DNA of 64,000 bases from contig OX439044.1 in the NCBI GenBank assembly GCA_949317995.1, positions 23,322,733-23,386,732 on the forward strand, given 5' to 3'. This document shows, in pieces, positions 53,723-64,000 of this stretch (its first letter is position 1; every line of letters begins with the position of its first letter). Both the position numbers and the translations under genes were made by a program. The notes beneath the pieces are model-generated. The model saw nothing but the letters and a program-made list of their open reading frames with translations. It was not told the origin of the DNA and did no database searches. The DNA is from Acholoe squamosa. Taxonomy: Eukaryota > Annelida > Polychaeta > Phyllodocida > Polynoidae.

Positions 53723-53930
53723 AAACCCTGTATACAGCCAATAGGGACAGTATCATTAGGGTTTAGGGCTGTTCCTCTAGTTCTATAAGAAGAGAGGGAT
53801 GTTGTCATGGTTTGAAAAAAGTCATGATTTCTTTAAAAGAAACCATGATAACATCCCTCTCTTCTTATAGAACTAGAGGAACAGCCCTAAACCCTAATGA
53901 TACTGTCCCTATTGGTTGTATACAGGGTTT
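53723..53930. repeat. 208-bp hairpin, arms of about 92 bp
   Basis: 53723-53815 (CCCTGTATACAGCCAATAGG onward) is almost the perfect reverse complement of 53838-53930, with a loop of about 22 bases. Only a handful of mismatches are visible. It may be a foldback MITE or a source of long double-stranded RNA. Confidence 0.9.
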
Positions 53931-53934
53931 TCAA

Positions 53935-54300
53935 CCAATTTGAAATAGAAAAGAATTTTGCCCCAAAGGGCTATTAATTCAAAATTGATTCTTATAAGGA
54001 ATAGAAAAGAATTTTGCCCTGCAGGGTTGTTAATTCAAAATTGATGCTTATAAGGAATAAAATAGAAGGTTTTCCTGCAGGGCTACGAATTTTTAAATTC
54101 ATAACCCTGCGGGGCAAAATTCTGTTCTTTTCCCTATAAGGAAAAAATTCTATTCTAATCCATTTTAGTAGCCCTGTGGGGCAAAATTCCATTCTAATCC
54201 ATTTTAGTGGCCCTGCATGACAAGATTCTATTCTAATCCATTTTAGTAGCCCTGCGGGCAGGATTCTATGGTATACCATTAGGAATAGTATAAAATTCTA
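53935..54300. repeat. Degenerate tandem repeat, about 40-60 bp
   Basis: Six or so copies of a block with GCAAAATTCTATTCTAATCC and CATTTTAGTAGCCCTGCGGG, some with the inverted complement near 54060-54140. Confidence 0.75.
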
Positions 54301-54694
54301 TGCTATATAAGGAATATGATAGAAAATTATATAGTAGAAATGTTGCTCCAGTCTGTATATACTACACTCAGAATAGCATCCACAGAAAGGGTGTGCAAGA
54401 GAAAGTACCAGTGACACAATGCCATCTACAGGGAGGCACCTGTATTAGAACACAGGTTTATCACTAGGTGGATTCCTCACTGCTCCAGGCAGTTGAGAAA
54501 AGAAAATTTCACTGCCAAGGGCCTGGTGAGGAAAGGGATAAAAACCTTCTTAAGAATAGTGAGGAATTCTGACTGGGGTTCTTCAACACAGGACTTTTTT
54601 GTGTGACCCCTATTCCGTTGTGTGGTGTTTTATTATGTTGCCACCATTCCGTGTTTTAATTTGTGATTTAATTTCAAAACCATGACCATGACCC

Positions 54695-54920
54695 CACCTA
54701 CACTGTAAAATATGTGTGTTGAACTAACACTGGTGCTTCTGTCCACCACCATGACCACCCCCCCCCCATACACTGTTAAAAAATGTGTGTTGAACTTTAA
54801 TACACTAGTGCTTCTCTCCACCACCATGACCCCTCCCTACACTATAAAAAAATGTGTGTTGAACTTACACTTGTGCTTCTCTCCACCATTATGACCACGA
54901 CCACCCCTCCCTACACTGTA
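54695..54920. repeat. Tandem repeat, about 70 bp, three copies
   Basis: The unit has ATGTGTGTTGAACT, GTGCTTCTSTCCACCA, CATGACCAC and TACACTGTAAAA. Confidence 0.85.
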
Positions 54921-54924
54921 ACGA

Positions 54925-56520
54925 TGCATTGATGCACAGTTAACCCTTTATCGATGGCATGATGCATTGATGCACAGTTAAACCTTTATGGATGTCACAA
55001 TGCATTGATGCACAGTTAAACCTTTATGGATGTCATAATGCATTGATACACAGTTAACCCTTTATGGATGTCACAATTCATTGATGCACAGTTAACCCTT
55101 TATGGATGGCATGATGCATTGATACAGTTAACCCTTTATGAATGTGCAGTTAAACCTTTATGGATGGCATTATGTATTGATGCACAGTTAACCCTTTATG
55201 AATGGCATGATGCATTGATGCACAGTTAACCCTTTATAGATGTCACGATGCATTGATGCACAGTTAACCCTTTATAGATGTCATGATGCATTGATGCACA
55301 GTTAACCCTTTGTGGATGTCACGATGCATTGATGCACAGTTAACCCTTTATGAATGGCATGATGCATTGATGCAGTTAACCCTTCATGGATGGCATGATG
55401 CACTGTTGCACAGTTAACCCTTTATGAATGGTATGATGCTTTGATGCACAGTTAACCCTTTATGGATGGAATGATGCATTGATGGATGGCATGATGCATT
55501 GATGGACAGTTAACCATTCATAAATGGCATTATGCATTGATGCACAGTTAACCCTTTATGAATGGTATGATGCTTTGAAGCACAGTTAACCCTTTATGGA
55601 TGGCATGCATTGATGCACATTTAACCCTTTATGGATGGTGTGATGCATTGATGCACGTGTAACCCTTTATGAATGGCATGATGTATTGATGTGCAGTTAA
55701 CCCTTTATGATTGGCATGATGCATTGATGTGCAGTTAAATCATTATGGATGGCATGATGCATTGATGTGCAGTTAAATCTTTATGGATGGCATGATGCAC
55801 TGATGCACAGCTAACCCCTTATGAATGTGCAGTTAAACCTTTATGGATGGCATTATGTATTGATGCACAGTTAACACTTTATGAATGGCATGATGCATTG
55901 ATGCACAGTTAACCTTTTATAGATGTCATGATGCATTGATGCACAGTTAACCCTTTATGGATGTCACGATTCATTGATGCACAGTTAACCCTTTATGAAT
56001 GGCATGATGCATTGATGCACAGTTAACCCTTTATGAATGGTATGATGCTTTGATGCACAGTTAACCCTTTATGGATGGCATGATGTATTGATGGATGGTA
56101 TGATGCATTGATGGACAGTTAACCCTTCATGAATGGCATTATGCTTTGATGCACAGTTCACCCTTTATGAATGGTATGATGCTTTGATGAACAGTTAACC
56201 CTTTATGGATGGCATGCATGGATGCACATTTAACCCTTTAAGGATGGTGTAATGCATTGATGCACATTTAACCCTTTATGAATGGCATGATGCATTGATG
56301 TGCAGTTAAACCTTTATGAATGGCATGATGCATTGATGTGCAGTTAAATCTTTATGGATGGCATGATGCATTGATGCACAGTTAACCCTTTATGGATGGT
56401 GTGATGCATTGATGCACAGTTAACCCTTTATGGATGGCATGATGCATTGATGCACAGTCAACTCTTTACTGATGGCACAATGCTTTGATGTGCCGTTAAC
56501 CCTTCATGGATGTTAGTAAT
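54925..56520. repeat. 38-bp minisatellite, about 40 copies
   Basis: The unit is GATGCATTGATGCACAGTTA followed by ACCCTTTATGGATGGCAT, with single-base variants and occasional short units of 24-30 bp. Variant types (GGATGTCAC, GAATGGCAT, TGTGCAGTTAAA) recur in blocks; for example 55140-55480 resembles 55820-56090, suggesting a higher-order duplication of about 690 bp. Confidence 0.96.
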
Positions 56521-56829
56521 TTCTCACTATTTCTCAGTAGTTAGTAAAAATATATCAGTAATAATGCACTATTTGTCAGCAATTATAATCAATACATGTT
56601 ATTACTTTTATATGTTTAGTAAGATTCTGAACTCACGTAGGTTAAAGCATTGAGATCTGTATTGGTATTATTTATTAGCTGGGAGCCACAGACTCCCAGC
56701 TATAGTACAGCATCCTAGGACAGAGAGAAACCGTTCTCCATTTGTCGACCAAAAACGGATACAATAGCTAATCTACTGAAATCATCAGTGCATGACCTAG
56801 ACTCTGTGGCCCTTGAGGATGAATAGGCG

Positions 56830-57150
56830 TCCAGACACATGCCACCTGTCTCCACTAGGCCACTCACCACCAGTAGAGAACCCAATACCCCCCCCCCTCT
56901 AGGGCGTGTACATCCACCTGTATGCAACCCATACAACCACTCAGATCTCGCCTACAGAGACGCTACAGCTTGCTCTGCCTGCCTACAGTACCTACTTGAA
57001 TCCACTAGCCCATTCAGCACCAGTAGAGACACCCAATAACCCCCCTCTAGGGCGTGTACATCCACCTGTATGCAACCCCCCCCCCCCACCTCCTCCTAAT
57101 CACCTCATAATAGTATAGCTGTCAGACCCCCCCCCCCTGCACCACCCAGC
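56830..57150. repeat. Duplicated C-rich block
   Basis: CCACTAGSCC..TCACCACCAGTAGAGA, then CCCCCCTCTAGGGCGTGTACATCCACC and TGTATGCAACCC, occur at about 56860-56935 and 57005-57085. Confidence 0.75.
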
Positions 57151-57159
57151 ACCCAATCA

Positions 57160-58200
57160 CCTCGCAATAGGGGTGGGTATTGGTGGGACACATATACTGA
57201 TGCCTGATACATGGTCTGTAGCCAGGCAAAATCCGCTGGCTACTCACCAGGGCTGCATTCATGCATCATAATGACGAAACTACTATACATTGCCATAGTA
57301 CCTTACTTTAACCGGTTAGAATGATCGCTACATTAGCCTATACATTGCCATAATTGTATAATTGACTCTAAACATCGTTTTAGTCACTCCAGATAGAGGT
57401 ACAGCATTGTATTTGGCCATGAAATAAATTATTTGTCCTTAAAAGATCGCTAAATGGGCCTAAACTATCGCTAGGTTGGTATAATAGACTCTACACATTT
57501 TTATTAGCTGAGAGACCCTTGGATCACATGTCATTTTATTCCATAAGGTCAGTGTGATGATTCAATTTATTTATTTGTCCCTAAGATCGCTAAGTTGGTG
57601 TAATAGACTAAAATTATCGATAACTTTGGACATATTTGTCTTGAGATGAAAATAAACATCACCATGATGATCGCAAGCTCGAGATACCCTTAAATCATAG
57701 GTCACACTATGGGAAAACTCTTATATGAGGTTTTTGACTACCCCCTGTACGTACCCCCTTTTGCTAGTCCTGCACTGGCATGTACCCCCCTTCAAAAACC
57801 CTTTTTCGACCTCTTCCTGCCTTAAACATAGCCTTTTTTTCGCCAGTTGTGTGCAAAACAGGTATCTTTTGGCAGAAGGTAGTGCGCGTCCACATTATGG
57901 TAAGGGCACAGGTGGACTGGCTGGGGCCGAAAAGGCACCTAGTCAAAAAAATTATTTCGCTTATTCTTTTTCGAAACAGATTTTTTAGGGGGGCATGTTT
58001 TTTAGGGGGACAAAACACCCCAGATTGATACCGAACACTCCATATCCATGCATATTATTTGCATAATTAGCATAATTATGCATTGTCCTGGTACTTTTCA
58101 ATATATGTAGATATGTGCCATTGCTCCCCTATAGAATTCATATGCTTGCAAGTATAAACTACTGACTGCACCTAGTGACTAGTGGAATCTGAACAATAGT
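57160..58200. other. No gene recognised
   Basis: AT-rich, with several ATCGCTAA phrases at 57320-57610 and a C-then-G rich block at 57720-58020. Nothing codes convincingly. Confidence 0.35.
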
Positions 58201-58574
58201 GTAGAGGTACATTTTATACATAACCATAGCATTGGGTACCGTCTGACGTGGCGGGTGAGTCGAGTCGTCGGATGTTCCTCAGGTTCCGGATAGGTGGCAG
58301 CACCGATCCGGGTCTGTGGGGACATCTGACGACGAACACCTAGGTTCTTATATAAAGACCAGGGCTCAGCCGCTACGCCAGAGGCCCTTCTGGCCTCCGA
58401 TCAAGTAAGACCATCTTTTAATAACTAATAGCTGCCCTATCACCAACTACCGGGTGGCCGTGAGTGTGTATTTAATAAACTATCCGTTGGCATACACTTG
58501 AATCACCGTCTTACTCCTTCTTTCCCGAATAGTAAGGCCAGAACCACCAGGTCCATAAGACTAAAACCATTACA
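58200..58574 (+). repeat. 5' LTR (3' part) of a second Ty3/gypsy element
   Basis: The right edge is set by the primer site at 58576. It contains a TATA box (TTATATAAAG near 58348), an AATAAA at about 58472 and ends ..CATTACA. The left edge cannot be fixed because the partner LTR lies outside the window. Confidence 0.65.
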
Positions 58575-58575
58575 C

Positions 58576-58590
58576 TGGTGCCGTGACCAG
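58576..58590 (+). promoter_or_regulatory. Primer binding site
   Basis: TGGTGCCGTGACCAG directly follows the LTR, with one spacer base. It has the standard TGG start complementary to a tRNA CCA end. Confidence 0.8.
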
Positions 58591-58620
58591 TTAATTCTGG
58601 TGTATAGCCCGGACATTATA

Positions 58621-60471
58621 ATGTCCGAACGGCTAGTACATGGGTTAGATAGCCTCGCGGAAGCTAACCCAGAAGGGCAATTGGTTGCCCAGGAGAATGG
58701 CAATGGATCATTGTTGATCCAAACCCATTCAAACTCCCGAGATGCAGAATCTGCATCTTGGAGAGATCCCGAACCTCACTATAATGATAGTGAGGAGAAT
58801 TTACCAGACTCTGTACGACGGGAACAATCCATACAGAGACAGAGTAATTTGATAAGTCAACAATCACTTGTTGACGAATTAAGTAACTCAATGTTTGAAG
58901 TTGGTGGTAGTACTAACCCAGAACATCCGGCACCTATGCCAAAGAGAGTTACGTTTGGAGAATTACCTTACAGTATACCCAGACCCGGACTACCAATATT
59001 AGATTACAGCGCCATAGACGGCGACGTAACCTATGCGGTACCAGAGGGTGAGGAATTTAAACAGCCGGATGTCCTGTTGTTAAACGAAACTTATGTTACT
59101 TTGAACGAGAATCTAAATACCTTGGTCAAAGCGAAAGATGAAGTATTCAATGAAAAACTTCAGCTAGAAGAAGACTTAATCGGCATGCGAAACGAATTCG
59201 AAGCCAGGAAGAGTGAATACATGAAAGAATTAGAAAGTGAAGAAATAAAACTTCAAGAGATGAGAAAGTCATTCAATAAAGAATATGACAACAGACACAC
59301 TCGTATCCAGACATAGATAGATACGAATGATCAATTAAGTCTTGATAAGGCAAATTACGAATCCGAAATAAGCCGATATCAAAACGAATTAGAGAAATTG
59401 AAACTTCAGTGCAGTAAGCAAGCTGAAGACAATGAAACCATCCGGGTGGGTATTATAGCTTATAATAAACAACTGGAGGAGGATAGACAGAAACTCACGA
59501 ATGAGCTTCAGGAATTGCAAACTACTGCAATAACCCTCGAAAAGTATGTAGAAGCTATAGGTACTATAGATCCAAATGTGGTCTCTACAATGTTGGCGGA
59601 ATCATCCCAAGATGAAACTCCCACCAGATTCAACCCATTTGTTAGCGATGGGGCTGATAAAAATGTAGTATCCGGAATCTATAAGAAACTGGATAACACC
59701 GCAGTTAGCGGAATGAGTATCCAGAATAGTAATTGCCTACAAGGGACTACTAATCAAGGATCTACGAATAGTGCATCTACACCTCAAGCTCCGGTGCTTG
59801 ATACAGTAGGCCCTGCACCACCGATACCGGATTTGAGTAATAAAATTAGAGCGACTCACGTTAATGCAACTAGTGTATATAATACTACACCAGTAGCACA
59901 ACCGCAAGTACCGGGACCACCGAGAAATATACTAACTCCACCGTCGTATTTTTCTCAACCCAGTCATAGTACACCAGCAGGTCCAAGATTGCCTAACCCT
60001 CCTTCAGGTCAGAGCAATGTTCCTAATGATGGACGCTTCCCCAGACCGAACCCCCCACAACCTAATGTGACAGGTGGTGCGTATCTACCAAGGACAACTC
60101 CCTATGGATATAGGTATAACTATAATCTGGCAGGAGGAAGTAATTACCAAAATGGTAATACATATAACCAGGGATGGAATCAAAATAATTCCTACCCCAG
60201 GTATACATCTTCCGGAACAACTGGAAATGCAAGTTATGGAGGTAGATACCCGAACGGTGCTTCCGGGTACCACCCTAATAGTGGTCCCCCTGGAGGTAAT
60301 CCGCCGGGTGGCCCTGGTGGATCCGGATTCGGAGGATCAGGATCGGGAGGAGATGGCAGGAAGCCCAACAGGAGAACTTCCATGCCTGCAGGATGCAAAC
60401 CATCTTTGAGAGAAGCCAATGTATCCAAAATCTGGGCATTGACTGCTACCGGAAGGGAGCAGACGGCATGA
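58621..60471 (+). pseudogene. gag: gag N-terminal part (coiled coil + Pro/Gly-rich), nonsense codon
   Basis: Starts at the ATG at 58621 (MSERLVHGLDSLAEAN), 30 bases after the primer site. An acidic head is followed by a long coiled coil of heptads (KLQLEEDLIGMRNEFEARKS and on), interrupted by an in-frame TAG at 59314-59316. The same frame then continues (YESEISRYQNELEKLKL) into a Pro/Asn/Gly-rich linker ending in GGSGFGGSGSGGDGRKP. It runs out at 60471, while the capsid continues in the -1 frame. The stop and the frame change suggest a damaged gag, although the 170-base overlap is long enough for recoding. Confidence 0.82.
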
Positions 60472-61547
60472 AAGTCATGAACTGGAGCATGCGAGAGGCA
60501 GATAGACTACGAGGATGTAATCCGGCACGTAGGCAAGCAAGGATACCCCCTCCATATGATTCGAATGATCCATGGAAGGATAGGTATCAGGCTTTTGTCC
60601 ATGAAGTCAACTGTAGTGGTTGGACAAAAGAAGAAGCTCTACCTTATCTGATCTGCTGGTTGAATAAAGGTGGAAAAGTAGCCCTCAATCAATGGAGAGC
60701 AGCATACGGAATATACGGCACCTATGATCAATTGGTCGAATGTGCCGCATACCTGTTTGGTTCGATCGTTAGAGAAGACCCATGGGTAAGCTTTAAGAAG
60801 AGGACACAAAAACCTAAAGAATCTCATAAAGTCTTTGGTTTGGAGCTACAGGACTTGCTATCAAAAGCACGTCCAAATTGGGCTCATGATGACGACTGCT
60901 ATCTGCAAGAATTGTTTACACAATTCTACAGTGGATTGCGGGATCCGGATCACAAACAAGTAGTTTGGGATTCTTGGAAGGATGACACATCCTTCAGTGA
61001 CCTATTCATATCAATCGACGGACATGATATAAAGAAGAGATTGGTGGGTCTAGGACCTAACCCGGTACGAGCAGCTCCACTGCAATACGGAGGTTCCCCT
61101 GCGCAGGTATATGAAACTTCCCAATTAGCTCCGGTTGATTTCCAGGAGGCTGACCAGGAAGAAGAATATGTCTCTGATGAAAATGGAGAGTATATTGGAT
61201 CAGTCCAGGTAGCTGGAAAGTATTACCGACAGAAACGATATAGAAAAATACATCCGAAAGGAAGGGGAGGGTCCGTTGGTAATAAAATGGCTTCCGGACC
61301 AATTCAAGGTGGTAATGCTACCTCTACGGTCACTCCTACCGTAGCAGCCGCTGCTGCTCCGACTAATATGATGGAGACATTAATAGCCGGATTAACAGAG
61401 GCTCTGAAAAGACCTAGAGTTGATAAATCTCAAAGGAGATGCTTCAGATGCCAGAAATTAGGACACTACGCGTCCGAATGTATGGCTGAGAAGCCTGTCC
61501 CCCGTAGACAGGAAGGTGTCTCTGGAATAAGTGCAGAGGAAAACTGA
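60300..61547 (+). CDS. gag: gag C-terminal part (capsid + CCHC nucleocapsid)
   Basis: Open in the -1 frame from 60300, with the first ATG at 60393. The capsid-like region contains WKDRYQAFVHEVNCSGW, YLICWLNKGGKVALNQWRAA, a major-homology-like KESHKVFGLELQDLL and LFTQFYSGLRDPDHK. A basic/Ala-rich linker (TVTPTVAAAAAPTN) leads to one zinc knuckle, CFRCQKLGHYASEC (C-X2-C-X4-H-X4-C). It ends TGA at 61545-61547, overlapping pol by 40 bases. GGAAAAC sits immediately before the stop. Confidence 0.88.
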   Translation, partial: SAGWPWWIRIRRIRIGRRWQEAQQENFHACRMQTIFERSQCIQNLGIDCYRKGADGMKVMNWSMREADRLRGCNPARRQARIPPPYDSNDPWKDRYQAFVHEVNCSGWTKEEALPYLICWLNKGGKVALNQWRAAYGIYGTYDQLVECAAYLFGSIVREDPWVSFKKRTQKPKESHKVFGLELQDLLSKARPNWAHDDDCYLQELFTQFYSGLRDPDHKQVVWDSWKDDTSFSDLFISIDGHDIKKRLVGLGPNPVRAAPLQYGGSPAQVYETSQLAPVDFQEADQEEEYVSDENGEYIGSVQVAGKYYRQKRYRKIHPKGRGGSVGNKMASGPIQGGNATSTVTPTVAAAAAPTNMMETLIAGLTEALKRPRVDKSQRRCFRCQKLGHYASECMAEKPVPRRQEGVSGISAEEN

Positions 61548-64000
61548 GGAGGGGTCCCCCTATGGGCAGAGAAGGGGATCCCAGTGACAAATCTTGCCAT
61601 AATATCACCATCCGTGACGATAGTTCGCATGTAGTAACAAACTTGCCTAACACCGAGGTGGTTGTAGACACCCGGAAGGTTAGGGAAGCTGATATAACAG
61701 GTGCCCAGGGAGCACAGGGGAAACCCGATATCAGTAACGAGGTAGGCGGCTATGAGTTAGCCATGGTTGGTAGTGCCCATTTACCCCCGGGTCATCCTTG
61801 TCTGGAATATCTGAAAGGATGTGGATCGACTCCAGGTGTGAACAATGACGTTCCGATCGTTACGGACACGCCCTCTGTTCTAAACGGAAGGCGGTGGTAT
61901 GTTTGCCTCACTGTTAACGGAAGATCTGCTGAATTTCTTATGGATACGGGTGCTAGCCACTCCTGTATCTCCAAGAGGTTCTATGATCTTATCCCGAATG
62001 AACACGATACTCTCAAATCGGGAGGAAGTGCTCAAACGGCCGATGGCAGTACTATGCAGACATATGGAAGAACTTGTGTAAAGTTGCAATTGGATGGAAT
62101 GCATGACTACGTCATGAGCATCACCGTTGCGGATATAGCGGATGAGGGGATACTCGGGTTGGATTTCGCATCCCTGTATGGGGTGGTTTTAGAACCACAG
62201 TCAGGAGAGTTAAGTGTGAAATACCCGTATCCTGTAAAGGTTAGGTGTGTACTGAGACAAGTAAGCAGTATGGCTAGTGTAGCACACACTGTGCGAATTC
62301 CCGCAGATGTAGCCTGTGTTGTGCTCGTAAGAAGTGATCCTGCAATGCGCAATAAGCCTGCAGTGATAGAACCGGATGTAATTGCTTTGTCAAGTATCCG
62401 ATTAACGTCTGTAGACACTATAGTAGCAAATGCATCCTGGTCGGTAGTACCTGTCTCCAATACTGGAAACACTACTATCTACCTGAAAAAGGGACAAGTT
62501 TTTGGAAACGTGACTCTTTCGGAAACTGTAACGGATAGTAAGTTAAACTTACAGAAGGTAACAGAAGATGATGAAATTTCGGATGACTTACTCAAGTTGT
62601 ATGAAGAAACTTCATTAGAAGATCCGGAACACCGGAAAGAGTTTTATGATATGCTCTGTCAATATAAGACTGCCTTTGCCAAACCCGGTGAAAAACTAGG
62701 TACGACAAATAAGGTAGTACACAAAATAGATACTGGAGATGCAGAACCCTTTAAAATACCGTATAGGCGGTTACCTTTAGCGAAAAAGAGAGTAGCTGAA
62801 GAGGAAATGTTGGACCAGAATGTGATAGTCCCATCCAATAGTCCATGGAGTAGTCCTGTATGTATGGTAACAAAAAAAGATGGTACCATACGCTTTTGCA
62901 TAGACTACAGGAAGTTGAATGGAATAACGAAAAAGAATTCGTATCCATTACCGAGAATAGATGAAACCATTGACTCCTTAGGAGGTAACAGTTGGTTTTG
63001 TACCCTAGACTTGCAATCAGGATATTGGCAAGTGGGAATGAATCCAGCAGATATGGAAAAGACAGCATTTTCGAGTCATATTGGATTATTCCAATATAAT
63101 GTAATGCCGTTTGGTTTGTGCAATGCACCAGCAACATTTGAAGCAATGATGGAAACCATATTAAATGACCTATTGTGGAAAAGATGTCTTGTATACCTTG
63201 ACGATGTAATAGTCTTCAGAAAAACATTCGAAGAACGTTCTAACAATCTCAAATTGGTATTAGAACGTATTATTTCCAATGGTCTCAAATTGAAACCCAA
63301 GAAATGCCACATGTTTAGAAAGTCCATAAATTATTTGGGCCGCATCATTAGTGATGAAGGAATAAAAGCTAATCCCGATAAAATCGAGTCAGTGACGAAT
63401 TGGAATAGACCTAAAACAGGAACAGAATCCTTTTTAGGATTCTGTTCCTATTATAGGGAATTTATTCCGAATTATTCTAGGGTCAGTTACCCATTACAAG
63501 TAATAGCTAACTGGACTCCAGGAAGTACCAAGGAAAAATTTCCTTGGACGCATGAACAGGAATCTGCTTTTCAAAAGCTAAAAGACCTGTTCACGAGTAC
63601 TCCCATATTGCAATATCCGAATGAAACGGATCATTTCATACTGGATACAGATGCTAGTAATGACAGCATTGGTGCAGCTCTCTCGCAAGTCCAAAATGGG
63701 AGAGAGGTACCTATTGCCTTTGCCAGCAACACACTGAGTAGAACTCAGCGGAATTACTGCACAACCAAAAGAGAATTGTTGGCAGTAGTTGTATATACAA
63801 AGAAGTTTAAACATTTTCTGTGGGGAACGAACTTTACTTTACGTACGGACCATTCCTCCTTAAGATGGTTATTAAACTTCCGAGATGCTGAAGGTATGCT
63901 AGGTCGATGGCTAGCCCACTTATCTGAGTATGGGCTTGAACATCACCAGATTCAGCATAGACCCGGAGTTAAGCATTTAAATGCTGATGCTTTGTCTCGA
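61508..64000 (+). CDS. pol: pol: protease, RT, RNase H (runs off the window)
   Basis: A continuous frame from just after a TAG at 61505-61507 to the window end with no internal stop. Protease has FLMDTGASHSCIS near 61935. RT has VTKKDGTIRFCIDYRKLN, TLDLQSGYWQV, MPFGLCNAPATF and YLDD near 63199. A full RNase H follows: LDTDASNDSIGAAL near 63643, TKRELLAVV and RTDHSSLRWL. Integrase is beyond the edge. It sits -1 relative to gag, so it is expressed as a frameshift fusion. It differs clearly from the 22-kb element (YLDD against YVDD, CCHC gag, other LTR), so it is a separate Ty3/gypsy lineage. Confidence 0.95.

Overview
This window is animal nuclear DNA, most likely from a marine invertebrate. 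A lancelet-like genome would fit, but nothing here proves it. The evidence is GT-AG introns with pyrimidine-rich acceptors, a CR1/Jockey-type LINE, Ty3/gypsy LTR elements, a hAT remnant, MITEs and many mini- and satellite arrays. There is no bacterial gene organisation. Only two or three host genes are visible; most of the window is mobile or repeated DNA.

Layout. 1-2.2 kb: AT-rich, with a degenerate CTCGAACGCAT repeat. 2.25-6.65 kb: a LINE (endonuclease + reverse transcriptase, minus strand) with a NADAR-domain fragment upstream in the same orientation, the pair lying between two direct repeats of about 140 bp. 7.3-9.15 kb: a three-exon type I membrane protein gene (signal peptide, Ig-like end, Ser/Thr stalk, TM) with an in-frame TAG. 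9.3-20 kb: satellites, minisatellites, long hairpins and three MITE families. 20.3 kb: a tRNA-Lys(UUU)-like gene, then a small unidentified ORF.

21,704-43,677 is one 22-kb LTR retroelement on the minus strand. Its LTRs are nearly identical and it has a 4-bp ATAT target duplication. It carries a leader ORF, a second leader ORF reached by a canonical -1 slippery heptamer, gag, pol (protease-RT-RNase H-integrase with two AT-hooks), an accessory ORF, an envelope-like glycoprotein and a further ORF near the 3' LTR. A 4.8-kb foldback-type element with inverted arms of about 0.7 kb sits between pol and env. The whole element interrupts a tandem repeat that resumes on the other side.

46.1-49.4 kb holds three well-supported exons of an OTUD4/ALG13-like gene (plus strand) covering its linker and Tudor domain. 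One intron carries a hAT remnant with a nested solo LTR resembling the 22-kb element's LTR. The 3' end of the Tudor exon, with its splice donor, has been copied four more times downstream. 53-58 kb: two weaker exon candidates, a 208-bp hairpin and a 38-bp minisatellite. 58.2-64 kb: the 5' part of a second, unrelated Ty3/gypsy element on the plus strand, with damaged gag and open pol, cut by the window end.

The best candidates for something new are the 22-kb env-bearing element (leader frameshift, no gag zinc knuckle, duplicated AT-hooks, two unknown ORFs), the repeat-bounded LINE/NADAR unit, and the duplicated splice-donor array in the OTUD4-like gene. All identifications rest on reading motifs by eye; no database search was run.
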